Made by a program: the position numbers and the translations under genes | Assembly: GCF_012034385.1 (NCBI RefSeq) | Contig: NZ_JAAVJB010000019.1 | Location: 1-42,416 of the forward strand | Origin: Streptomyces spiramenti | GTDB taxonomy: Bacteria > Actinomycetota > Actinomycetes > Streptomycetales > Streptomycetaceae | Direction of reading: 5' to 3' | Length of the DNA: 42,416 nucleotides | In this document: one piece after another, positions 15,090 through 22,384 of the stretch | Layout: each line of letters starts with the position of its first letter | Position numbering within the stretch: the stretch's first letter is position 1 | The notes under the pieces: model-generated | Told to the model about the DNA's origin: nothing | Database searches by the model: none | What the model saw: the letters and a program-made list of their open reading frames with translations, nothing else

Positions 15090-16139
15090 TCAGGCCTCGT
15101 CGAGGGCGACGTCGGCGGACTCCTCGGAGCCGTCGCGCTCCCAGACCACCTCGACCTTGTCGTCCGGCTGCTGCGAGGCCAGCGCCTCCGCCAGCGACAC
15201 CACGTCGGTGACCTGCTCGTCGGCGACGGCGACGATGACATCGCCCGGCCGCAGCCCGGCGTCGGCCGCCGGCCCGCCGTCCGCGACGCTCACTACGGCG
15301 GCGCCCACCGGCCGGAATCCCTCACCCAGCACGGTGCGGACCGTGACGCCGAGCGCGGCCCGCCCGGAGTCGGTGACCTCGCCGTTCTCGATCATCTGGT
15401 CCGCCAGGGACGTCACGCTCGCCGACGGGATGGCGAAGCCGATGCCGGCGGCCTGCCCGCCGCCGTCCGGTTCGCGGGCGCCGATGGTGGGGATGCCGAT
15501 GACCTCGCCCGAGAGGTTCACCAGCGCCCCGCCGCTGTTGCCGGGGTTGATCGGCGCGGAGGTCTGCACCAGGTTGCTGAGCGTGGCGCCGCCCTCGCCC
15601 TCGCTGAGCGAGCGGCCCACCGCGGAGACGATGCCCTGGGTGACGCTGGAGTCCAGCCCCAGGGGGTTGCCCATCGCGAGCACCATCTGGCCGACGCGCA
15701 CGTCGGAGGAGTCCCCGAAGGTGGCGGGGTCGAGGTCGTCCGGCACCTCCCGCAGCTTCACGACCGCGAGGTCCTGCGGGGAGTAGGTGGCGATCACCTC
15801 GGCGGGCAGGGGCCGGCGGTCGGTGGCGAGCAGGATCTCGACCTCGTCGGCCTCGCCCACGACGTGGGCGTTGGTGACGATGTGGCCCTCGTCGTCGTAG
15901 ACCACACCCGACCCCAGCCCGTCCTGGGTGGTGATCTGGACGACCGACGGCAGGACGTCGCTGACCACGTCCTGGAAGGTCTCGTCGATGGCCGCCGCCT
16001 CGGCGGCGGCGACGGAGTCACCGGCGTCGGCGATGCCGAGGTCGGCCCGGCCGCCCTCGCCGGAGCAGGCAGACAGCAGTGCCGCCGCGCAGAGCGCGGC
16101 GGCACCGGTGGCGAACGTGTTCCCTCGGGCGTGGATCAT
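15090..16139 (-). CDS. HtrA/DegP-type S1C serine protease lipoprotein with PDZ domain
   Basis: Predicted 349 aa, extracytoplasmic and membrane-anchored. A lipobox LLSAC places the lipidated cysteine at C25. The trypsin-like domain carries the catalytic triad His92 (TNAHVV), Asp123 (PQDLAVVK) and Ser202 (NPGNSGGAL). One PDZ domain covers about residues 255-345 (GVTVRTV, AGLRPGDVIVAVADEQV). Such proteases degrade or chaperone misfolded exported proteins. The start ATG 16139 gives a short n-region; no SD is present, and a GAGAAT hexamer lies 6 nt upstream (16151-16146), compatible with a leaderless start. It is downstream of the DUF3043 gene but separated by a terminator hairpin. Confidence 0.92.
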   Translation of the reverse strand: MIHARGNTFATGAAALCAAALLSACSGEGGRADLGIADAGDSVAAAEAAAIDETFQDVVSDVLPSVVQITTQDGLGSGVVYDDEGHIVTNAHVVGEADEVEILLATDRRPLPAEVIATYSPQDLAVVKLREVPDDLDPATFGDSSDVRVGQMVLAMGNPLGLDSSVTQGIVSAVGRSLSEGEGGATLSNLVQTSAPINPGNSGGALVNLSGEVIGIPTIGAREPDGGGQAAGIGFAIPSASVTSLADQMIENGEVTDSGRAALGVTVRTVLGEGFRPVGAAVVSVADGGPAADAGLRPGDVIVAVADEQVTDVVSLAEALASQQPDDKVEVVWERDGSEESADVALDEA

Positions 16140-16187
16140 GCGGCGATTCTCGCCCGCGCCGGGGCGCCGCGACGGGATTGACCGTTA

Positions 16188-16212
16188 CGCCCCTCGGGTG
16201 AGCCGAGGGGCG
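16188..16212 (-). terminator. Hairpin after the DUF3043 gene
   Basis: Perfect 10-bp arms (16188-16197 with 16203-16212) and a 5-nt loop, 20 nt beyond the stop at 16233. It separates the DUF3043 gene from the protease gene. Confidence 0.6.
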
Positions 16213-16232
16213 CAGCCCGGGCCGAGAAAGGA

Positions 16233-16823
16233 TCAGCGGGGCTGCTGGCCCCGCTTCAGCTGCGGCTTGGGGAGTCGCATGCGGCGCATCTGGAGGGTCC
16301 GCATGATCGCGTAGGCGCGGGCGCCCTTGTGCGACTCGTCGGGGAAGCGCTCACGGAGCTGCTTCTTCAGCCGCACCCCGGTCACCACCCAGTCGGTGAC
16401 CATCATGATGATCACGCCCATCCAGAGCAGCAGGGACGCGGCCTGCTGGGCGGGGAACATGCTCATCACGAGGATGACGACGGCGATCGGCAGGAAGTAC
16501 TCCGAGACGTGCCACTTGGAGTCCACGAAGTCACGGGCGTACCGGCGCACCGGCCCGCGGTCGCGCACCGGGAGGTGCTTCTCGTCGCCGGAGATCAGCG
16601 CCTCCCGCTGCTTGGCGAGTGCGCTGCGCCGCGCCTCACGGGCGCGCTTGGCTGCCTCCTTGCGGTTGGCCGGGGGCTTCACGGTGGCGCGGCGCAGCGC
16701 CTGCGCCTCGCTCCGCTTGGGCGTCGGCCGGCCCTTGGGAGCCTGCGGGTCGCGGCCCTGCGCCTCGTCCTGCTCGGTCTCGGCGGCGGCCTGCTTGGTC
16801 TCATTCGAACGGCTTCGGAACAC
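16233..16823 (-). CDS. DUF3043 domain membrane protein
   Basis: Predicted 196 aa. The N-terminal ~90 residues are highly charged (Lys/Arg/Glu/Ala-rich, KRSEAQALRRATVKPPANRKEAAKR within it). They are followed by VRDRGPVRRYARDFVDSKWHVSEYF, which I recognise as the DUF3043 core. Two adjacent membrane segments follow (about 110-127 and 131-150), then a basic tail. It is a conserved actinobacterial protein of unknown role, probably with both termini cytosolic. The start is GTG 16823. A TAGGCT -10 sits exactly 6 nt upstream, with TTAGCC 17 nt before that, so the message is likely leaderless; the G-run between them could alternatively be an SD for a slightly different start. Confidence 0.85.
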   Translation of the reverse strand: MFRSRSNETKQAAAETEQDEAQGRDPQAPKGRPTPKRSEAQALRRATVKPPANRKEAAKRAREARRSALAKQREALISGDEKHLPVRDRGPVRRYARDFVDSKWHVSEYFLPIAVVILVMSMFPAQQAASLLLWMGVIIMMVTDWVVTGVRLKKQLRERFPDESHKGARAYAIMRTLQMRRMRLPKPQLKRGQQPR

Positions 16824-16829
16824 ACCCCC

Positions 16830-16858
16830 AGCCTACGGCTTCGTCGCCTTCCGGCTAA
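16830..16858 (-). promoter_or_regulatory. Candidate promoter of the DUF3043 gene
   Basis: On the minus strand TTAGCC (16858-16853), a 17-nt spacer and TAGGCT (16835-16830), 6 nt before the GTG. It is the best-formed -35/-10 pair among the leaderless candidates in this window. Confidence 0.5.
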
Positions 16859-17042
16859 GCCCCCGTACCCCGGGGGTGACCCGGATGTTCCCGTTCCGAG
16901 ACCTGGCGGACGCCCGGGGGCCCCGACGGCCCGCTGCGGAGCCCGCGGCGGGCCGGGTCCGGAAGACCCGCCGGCGCCCGTCGGGAACCGCCGGGGCCGC
17001 CCCGGAGTCCCTAGTCCCTGAGCCGTAGCGCGCGCCTCCACC

Positions 17043-17061
17043 TCGTCCTCACGAAGGACGA
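17043..17061. promoter_or_regulatory. Inverted repeat upstream of pspA
   Basis: TCGTCCT (17043-17049), 5 nt, AGGACGA (17055-17061): a perfect 7-bp-arm repeat about 100 nt upstream of pspA and 40 nt upstream of a TAGGCT hexamer (17102-17107). It may be an operator. The rest of the 337-nt gap between the DUF3043 start and pspA shows nothing else. Confidence 0.35.
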
Positions 17062-17160
17062 CGATCATGGACGGGTGGTGCGCTAATGGAGGCGGGACCC
17101 GTAGGCTAGAGGTCACCTGGCGATTTATCCGGAGCAGTCCGAAGGGGGCGCGCGAGGCCC

Positions 17161-17946
17161 ATGAGCGGTGTCATGAAGCGGATGGGAATGATCTTCCGCG
17201 CGAAGGCCAACAAGGCCCTGGACAGGGCCGAGGACCCGCGCGAGACGCTCGACTACTCGTACCAGAAGCAGCTGGAGCTGCTGCAGAAGGTACGGCGCGG
17301 GGTGGCGGACGTCGCCACGTCCCGCAAGCGGCTGGAGCTGCAGCTGAACCAGCTGCGCGGCCAGTCGGACAAGCTGGGGGAGCAGGGCAAGAAAGCCCTC
17401 GCCCTCGGTCGGGAGGACCTGGCCCGTGAGGCGCTGACCCGTCGGTCGGCACTCCAGCAGCAGGTCTCCGACCTGGAGACGCAGCACCAGACGCTCCAGG
17501 CCGAGGAGGACAAGCTCACCCTCGCCGCGCAGCGGCTGCAGGCCAAGGTGGACGCCTTCCGCACCAAGAAGGAGACCATCAAGGCCACCTACACCGCGGC
17601 GCAGGCGCAGACCCGCATCGGTGAGGCCTTCTCGGGCATCTCCGAGGAGATGGGTGACGTCGGCATGGCGATCCAGCGTGCCGAGGACAAGACCCAGGAG
17701 CTCCAGGCCCGTTCCGGTGCCATCGACGAGCTGCTGGCGTCCGGTGCTCTCGACGACCCGACCGGCACCTCCAAGGACGACCTGACCGCCGAGCTGGACC
17801 GCATCTCCAGTGGCTCGGACGTCGACCTGGAGCTGGAGCGCATGAAGGCCGAACTCGCAGGCGGCACCACGCCGCAGGCGCTGGAGGGCGGCACCGGGGG
17901 CGTGCAGGACCCGAGGCAGGACACCCCGAAGTTCGACAAGCAGTAG
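17161..17946 (+). CDS. pspA: PspA/IM30 family envelope-stress protein
   Basis: Predicted 261 aa, almost entirely helical and coiled-coil, typical of PspA/Vipp1. An N-terminal amphipathic start (MKRMGMIFRAKANKALDRAEDP) matches the membrane-binding helix and the conserved DRAEDP region. Long Gln/Leu/Lys heptad-like stretches continue to about residue 150, then GEAFSGISEEMGDVGMAI and a looser C-terminal tail. PspA oligomers bind stressed membranes and help keep the proton gradient. The ATG 17161 is preceded by GAAGGGGG. PspAA follows after 34 nt, and a two-component pair is next on the same strand. Such linkage of PspA with its partner is known in actinobacteria. Confidence 0.93.
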   Translation: MSGVMKRMGMIFRAKANKALDRAEDPRETLDYSYQKQLELLQKVRRGVADVATSRKRLELQLNQLRGQSDKLGEQGKKALALGREDLAREALTRRSALQQQVSDLETQHQTLQAEEDKLTLAAQRLQAKVDAFRTKKETIKATYTAAQAQTRIGEAFSGISEEMGDVGMAIQRAEDKTQELQARSGAIDELLASGALDDPTGTSKDDLTAELDRISSGSDVDLELERMKAELAGGTTPQALEGGTGGVQDPRQDTPKFDKQ

Positions 17947-17980
17947 CCCTGCCCGACACGGTTGTTACAAGGAGTACGGA

Positions 17981-18277
17981 GTGATCGTACGGATCATGGG
18001 GGAGGGGCAGGTCCGGCTGGACGACAGCCACTTCCCCAAGCTGAACGAGCTCGACGACGAGCTGATGGCCGAGGTCGAACAGGACGACAAGGAGGGCTTC
18101 CGTCGGACGCTCGCCGCCCTGCTCGACGCGGTCCGCACCATGGGTGCCCCCCTGCCGGACGACGCGTTGGAGCCGTCGGAGCTGATCCTCCCGGCGCCCG
18201 ACGCGACGATCGAGCAGGTCCGGGCCATGCTGTCGGACGACGGTCTCATCCCGGACGAGTACCCGGCCAAGCCCTGA
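17981..18277 (+). CDS. pspAA: PspA-associated protein PspAA
   Basis: Predicted 98-aa acidic protein (MIVRIMGEGQVRLDDSHFPKL at the start, then NELDDELMAEVEQDD, ending near DEYPAKP). This is the characteristic small partner encoded directly after actinobacterial pspA; it is thought to modulate PspA. The start is GTG 17981 with AAGGAG (17969-17974) 6 nt upstream. The 34-nt gap from pspA indicates an operon. Assignment by family resemblance and context is strong; the biochemical role is not established. Confidence 0.85.
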   Translation: MIVRIMGEGQVRLDDSHFPKLNELDDELMAEVEQDDKEGFRRTLAALLDAVRTMGAPLPDDALEPSELILPAPDATIEQVRAMLSDDGLIPDEYPAKP

Positions 18278-18688
18278 GGCTCCCGGTCGGGACCACAGCG
18301 GGCCGGTCCGCCGCCCGCGAACCCGTCAGCCGCGCGCCCTGCCCCTCCTCGTGAGGGCCGGGGCCCGCGGCTGTGCCCGGGTGCTGCCGTCGGGGTTCCG
18401 CTGTCCGGGCGCTGCCCACGCGCCGGGCGGGCACCCCGGGCGCGTGCCGCGGCAACGGCAGCGGTGCGGTGACCCGGCCGGGCGACTTCGGGCTGCGACT
18501 CCTTGCACCGGCCCATGCCCGCCAGGCCCTGTCCGACGAATCCCGCCTGGCCCGCGGCGCCTGGCACGGCATCTCGCCGCGTTGGAGGATCGGGCGAGGG
18601 ACGCCGGGTACGAGCTGCGACGCTCCGCCGTGCGATCCACCGCACCGGACACCGCGGGCCTTGCCGGCGCCGTCTGCCGGACAGCGCC
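18278..18688. other. Intergenic stretch without a supportable gene
   Basis: About 410 nt between pspAA and the histidine kinase. No frame has both a good start and family resemblance. A short piece at 18582-18638 reads as LAALEDRARDAGYELRR in one plus-strand frame, with coding-like composition but no upstream start, so it might be a gene remnant; this is weak. No strong hairpin directly follows pspAA. Confidence 0.3.
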
Positions 18689-18694
18689 TAGGCT
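18689..18694 (+). promoter_or_regulatory. Candidate leaderless -10 element of the histidine kinase gene
   Basis: TAGGCT followed by 6 nt and the GTG at 18701, with no SD in between. Same layout as at 16830 and 29005. Confidence 0.4.
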
Positions 18695-18700
18695 TGTGCC

Positions 18701-20263
18701 GTGAGCGCTCCGCAGACCGCCGCGTCGCGCGGTACCGTGCCCCAGCCCCCTCCCCGGCCCGAGCCCGGTCCCGTGCCGCACCGGCGCGTCGCCGGTCGCG
18801 CCGGCCGATCCCCGGCCGCCGAGCGGGCCCGTCCCACCGTCGTGACGACGACCGGCGTCGACAGCCAGCCGCCCCCGGCCTCGCCGGACGGCGTCCGGGC
18901 AGACCTCGGGCCGACTCCCGGGCAGCCGCACGCCGCCGCGCGGGCACGCCGCTGGGCCGCCGACCACCCGCTGTGGGTGGACGCGGCACTCGCCGCCGTC
19001 GTGCTCAGCGCGATGGTCGCCGGCTCGGTCGCCGTGGCCCAGCACCCCGGCTACGGCGCGATCGACGTCCGCGACCTCGCGCCCCACAGCCTCTGCCTCG
19101 CCGTGATCGCCGCCGGGGCGCTGGTGCTGCGCCGCCGCTGCCCGATCGTGGTGCTGGCGCTCACGACACTGGCGTCGGTCGCCGAGGTCGTGATCGGCGC
19201 GGCGCTGCCCGCCGTCTCCGACCGGAGTCCGGTCGTCTCGGTGGCCGTCCTGGTGGCGCTGTTCACCGTCGCCAACCGGGCGGGCCGCGCCGCGACCTGG
19301 CGGATCGGGCTGGTCGTCACCGTCACGGGGACCGCCGCGGCGATGGTCTTCGGCCCGAACCCCTGGTACGCCGCCGAGAACTTCGCCATCCTCGCCTGGT
19401 ACGCGGCGGCTGCCGCGGCCGGGGACGCCGTGCGCGGTCACCGGGCCGTGATGGCCGGTATCCGCGAACGGGCGGACCACGCGGAGAAGACCCGCGAGGA
19501 GGAGGCGCGCCGCCGGGTGGCGGAGGAGCGGATGCGGATCGCCCGCGAGCTCCACGACGTCGTCGCGCACCACATCGCCATGGTCAACGTGCAGGCCGGT
19601 GTCGCCTCGCACGTCATGGAGAACCGTCCCGACCAGGCGCGCGAGGCGTTGACCCATGTCCGGGAGGCGAGTCGGCAGGCGCTGGAGGAGCTGCAGTCCA
19701 CCGTCGTCCTGCTGCGCCAGCAGGACGACCCGGTCGCCCCCACCGAGCCGGCCTCGGGCCTGGCCCGCCTCGACGAGCTGGTCGAGGGGTGCGGGCGTGC
19801 CGGGATGCGGGTCGTCGTCGACCGGCCCGAGCCCCGGGCGCCGCTGCCGGCGGCGGTGGACCTCGCGGCCTACCGGGTGGTGCAGGAGGCGCTCACCAAC
19901 GTCCACAAGCACGCCGGTCCGGGTGCCCGCGCCGTCGTGCGGATCGTCCGGGTCCCCGGACCGCGGAGCGGCTCCGCCGCCCTGGAGATCACCGTCCGCG
20001 ACGACGGCTCCCCCGGCCCGGCAGCCACCGGCCGCAACGGCGGTGGACACGGACTCACCGGGATGCGGGAGCGCGCCGAGGCGCTCGGCGGCGGCTTCGC
20101 CGCCGGGCCGGCGCCCGGTGGCGGTTTCGAGGTGCGGGTCGGCCTCCCCCTGGCCAGGCCGGGGGAGGCCCCGCAGGAGTCGGTTCCGCCTGCGTGCGGC
20201 GTGCCGCCCGTCTCCTTCGCCTGCCCCTCGCCGGCGCGGCTGCTGTGGGGGCGCCGCTCATGA
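18701..20263 (+). CDS. NarL-family sensor histidine kinase
   Basis: Predicted 520 aa, inner-membrane sensor. Residues 1-85 are Pro/Arg/Ala-rich and likely cytosolic and disordered. About four or five membrane segments follow (roughly 93-240). The HisKA_3 dimerisation box contains RIARELHDVVAHHIAM with phospho-accepting His285. The ATPase domain shows VVQEALTNVHKHA (N box), DDGSPG and GGHGLTGMRERAEALGG (G boxes). A tail of about 40 residues after the usual GLPL end is Pro-rich and unlike typical family ends. The GTG 18701 has a -10 TAGGCT 6 nt upstream. The stop overlaps the response-regulator ATG by 4 nt (ATGA). The signal sensed is unknown; nearness to pspA makes envelope stress a guess. Confidence 0.92.
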   Translation: MSAPQTAASRGTVPQPPPRPEPGPVPHRRVAGRAGRSPAAERARPTVVTTTGVDSQPPPASPDGVRADLGPTPGQPHAAARARRWAADHPLWVDAALAAVVLSAMVAGSVAVAQHPGYGAIDVRDLAPHSLCLAVIAAGALVLRRRCPIVVLALTTLASVAEVVIGAALPAVSDRSPVVSVAVLVALFTVANRAGRAATWRIGLVVTVTGTAAAMVFGPNPWYAAENFAILAWYAAAAAAGDAVRGHRAVMAGIRERADHAEKTREEEARRRVAEERMRIARELHDVVAHHIAMVNVQAGVASHVMENRPDQAREALTHVREASRQALEELQSTVVLLRQQDDPVAPTEPASGLARLDELVEGCGRAGMRVVVDRPEPRAPLPAAVDLAAYRVVQEALTNVHKHAGPGARAVVRIVRVPGPRSGSAALEITVRDDGSPGPAATGRNGGGHGLTGMRERAEALGGGFAAGPAPGGGFEVRVGLPLARPGEAPQESVPPACGVPPVSFACPSPARLLWGRRS

Positions 20264-20937
20264 CGACGACCGTGCTCCTCGTGGACGACCAGGCGCTGCT
20301 GCGCAGCGCCTTCCGCGTCCTGGTGGACTCCGAGCCGGACATGACGGTGGTGGGCGAGGCCGCCGACGGCGACGCGGCGGTACGCCTGCTGGCGGAACGC
20401 CCCTGTGACGTGGTGCTGATGGACATCCGGATGCCGGGCACGGACGGCATCGCCGCGACCCGCGCCATCACCGCCGACCCGACGCTCGCCGCGGTCCGCG
20501 TCGTCATCCTGACCACCTTCGAGCAGGACGACTACGTGGTGGAGGCGCTCCGCGCCGGGGCCTGCGGCTTCCTGGGGAAGAGCGCGGGACCGGACGAGCT
20601 GCTGACCGCCATCCGGGTCGCCGCCGCGGGGGAGGCCCTGCTCTCGCCCTCGGCGACCCGCGGACTGATCGAGCGCTTCCTCGCCGGTGACGGCCCGGGC
20701 CCCTCACCGGCCGCCGCCGCAGGAGTGGAGACACTCACCGCACGGGAGCGGGAGGTGCTGCTGGAGGTGGCCCGCGGCCGGTCCAACGACGAGATCGCGT
20801 CGCGGCTCCACGTCAGCCCCCTGACGGTCAAGACCCACATGAACCGGCTGCTCGCCAAGCTGGCCGCCCGCGACCGGGCGCAACTGGTCATGACGGCCTA
20901 CGAGTCGGGGCTGGTGCGACCGGGCCGGGCCGGCTGA
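20260..20937 (+). CDS. NarL/FixJ-family response regulator
   Basis: Predicted 225 aa. A receiver domain (about 1-120) has VDDQ acidic residues, phospho-acceptor Asp55 in VLMDIRMPGTDG, Thr in LTTF and Lys in FLGKSAG. A LuxR-type HTH (about 155-215) reads LTAREREVLLEVARGRSNDEIA, then VSPLTVKTHMNRLLAKL. It should bind DNA on phosphorylation by the preceding kinase, with which it shares a 4-nt ATGA overlap (translational coupling). All phosphorylation residues are intact. The targets are unknown. Confidence 0.94.
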   Translation: MTTTVLLVDDQALLRSAFRVLVDSEPDMTVVGEAADGDAAVRLLAERPCDVVLMDIRMPGTDGIAATRAITADPTLAAVRVVILTTFEQDDYVVEALRAGACGFLGKSAGPDELLTAIRVAAAGEALLSPSATRGLIERFLAGDGPGPSPAAAAGVETLTAREREVLLEVARGRSNDEIASRLHVSPLTVKTHMNRLLAKLAARDRAQLVMTAYESGLVRPGRAG

Positions 20938-20965
20938 CGGGTCGCAGCGCCCGACTCCCGCGCCG

Positions 20966-20988
20966 CCGCGCCCCACCACCGGGCGCGG
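20966..20988. terminator. Hairpin after the two-component operon
   Basis: Perfect 8-bp arms (20966-20973 with 20981-20988) and a 7-nt loop between convergent stops at 20937 and 20999. Confidence 0.5.
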
Positions 20989-20998
20989 TGTCGCGCGG

Positions 20999-22009
20999 TC
21001 AGAGGAAGGCGGCCGAGGGCACGTAGGGCGTCGGTGGCCGCATCCCGCGCAGCCCCACCACGCCGGAACCGGTCACGCGGAGTCCCGCCGCCAGCCCCAC
21101 GTCCAGTGCCCACTGCTGGTCCGCCGTGAGCTGGTCCACCGTCACCGCGGTTCCCGCGGGCAGGCTCAGCAGGGCCGCCGTCAGCAGTCGGGAGGCGATG
21201 CGGCGGGAGGTGGCGGCCAGCAGCTCCACCCGGCCGTCCTCCGCCACGTAGCAGTAGCCGCTGCCGGCCAGGTCGTCCGCGACGACCACCCGGTGGTGGA
21301 GCAGCAGCTCGTCGTGGTCCGGGCCGTGCGCGCCGCCGCGCACCGCCCGGTCGACCGAGTCCATGAGGTCGCGCTGTCCGGCGCCGCCCTCGACCGCCGG
21401 GCCGTCCGGAGTGGGCAGCCCCGACGGGTCGAGCGGACCGGACAGCCGCAGCGTCGGGTGGAGGGCGAAGCCGGCGTGCCGCAGCAGCCGCGCGGCGACC
21501 GGGTCGCCCGTTCCCCGGACGATGCCGCGGAGCGTGCCGCGACCGTAGGCCATCGCGCGGTCGAGCAGCGCGCCGCCGACTCCGGAGCCGCGCGCCTCCG
21601 GCCGTACCACCAGCAGGGAGAGCGCCCAGGTGCCCTCACGCAGCGAGGCCCGGACGGCGCCGACCGTCCGGCCGGTGCCGTCCTCCGCCAGCCAGCAGCC
21701 GTCCGGGTCGGTGCGGACGAGGTGCTCGGTGGCCCTGCGGTGGCGTACCGCGGCCACCGGAGAATCCGCCTCGTCGGTGGACGCGTGGTCGGCCGGGCCG
21801 CCCGACCCGGCCCCCGGGCCGGTGTCGGTGCGGGGGCCGGGAGGGGGCGTCGCCCGACGGGCCGGCCCGTCGCCGGTGTCGCGCGGCCCCTGACCGCGAC
21901 CGGCCCGGGTGCGTTCGCCGTCCGGTCCCGTGCCGTGGCCGGAGGCGACGGCCACTCTCCGGACCGACTCGGTGTCACGCGGGCTGTCCCGCACACGGCG
22001 CAGCAGCAT
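20999..22009 (-). CDS. GNAT-family N-acetyltransferase with low-complexity insert
   Basis: Predicted 336 aa. Acetyl-CoA-binding motif A is LLVVRPEARGSGVGGALLDRAMAYG (R/Q-x-x-G-x-G/A), preceded by GCWLAEDGTGRTVGAV and followed by RLLRHAGFALHPT. The second half (HDELLLHHRVVVADDLAGSGYCYVAEDG) looks like a further, degenerate GNAT-like unit. Between residues about 20 and 85 is a Gly/Pro/Arg/Thr-rich stretch that interrupts the normal N-terminal part. The start ATG 22009 fits MLLRRVRDSPRD; an upstream in-frame ATG at 22138 would add 43 low-complexity residues. A GACAAT hexamer lies 6 nt before this ATG. The substrate is unknown. Confidence 0.8.
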   Translation of the reverse strand: MLLRRVRDSPRDTESVRRVAVASGHGTGPDGERTRAGRGQGPRDTGDGPARRATPPPGPRTDTGPGAGSGGPADHASTDEADSPVAAVRHRRATEHLVRTDPDGCWLAEDGTGRTVGAVRASLREGTWALSLLVVRPEARGSGVGGALLDRAMAYGRGTLRGIVRGTGDPVAARLLRHAGFALHPTLRLSGPLDPSGLPTPDGPAVEGGAGQRDLMDSVDRAVRGGAHGPDHDELLLHHRVVVADDLAGSGYCYVAEDGRVELLAATSRRIASRLLTAALLSLPAGTAVTVDQLTADQQWALDVGLAAGLRVTGSGVVGLRGMRPPTPYVPSAAFL

Positions 22010-22144
22010 CCGCCCATTGTCGCCGGGGCGCCCGCCGCCGGTCCAGAGCCCGCCGCCGGGCCGCCCGCCGTGAGGCCGGCCGCCACGTGCGGGCTTCGGG
22101 AGAGGGGCTTCCGGAGGGTGGGTGCGGACTGCGATCATCGGCGG

Positions 22145-22288
22145 ATGAGCGGGCGTTCGTGGGGACTCGTGGCGGCGGTCGTCGGCACGCTGCTGGGTCT
22201 GCTGCTGCTGGCCGAGGGGTGCGGGGGGCGGCAGGACGGCGGCGTGCCGGGGGAGTACTTCGACGCCCGCGCGACCCTCCCCGACTGA
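22145..22288 (+). CDS. Possible 47-aa small membrane protein
   Basis: Short ORF with a clear hydrophobic helix (GLVAAVVGTLLGLLLLAEGC, residues 7-26) and a short polar tail ending EYFDARATLPD. The cysteine after the helix (AEGC) is not a standard lipobox. There is no SD, but GATCAT lies exactly 6 nt before the ATG, like other possible leaderless starts here. It is divergent from the GNAT gene and ends before the shared terminator at 22328. It might encode a small membrane peptide; homology cannot be judged by eye. Confidence 0.45.
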   Translation: MSGRSWGLVAAVVGTLLGLLLLAEGCGGRQDGGVPGEYFDARATLPD

Positions 22289-22304
22289 CCCGGGCCCGCC
22301 GCCC

Positions 22305-22336
22305 GGACGGCAGCCCCCGCGGACGGCAGCCCCCGC
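22305..22336. repeat. Tandem 16-bp direct repeat
   Basis: The same 16-nt unit occurs at 22305-22320 and 22321-22336. The second copy forms the left arm of the nadA terminator, so the repeat probably arose by slippage of that hairpin. Confidence 0.8.
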
Positions 22337-22379
22337 CGGTGGAGGGCCGAGAACGCTCGGCCGTCCACCCGCGGGGGCT
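22328..22379. terminator. Long hairpin terminating nadA and the small plus-strand ORF
   Basis: Arms 22328-22336/22371-22379, 22338-22343/22364-22369 and 22345-22351/22356-22362 pair with two single mismatches and a 4-nt loop. It begins 5 nt after the nadA stop at 22385. Confidence 0.7.
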
Positions 22380-22384
22380 CCGGA

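Noticed and set aside
22305..22336. Tandem repeat as possible CRISPR or integration site
   Set aside because: Only two 16-bp units without spacers, and the second is simply one arm of the nadA terminator.
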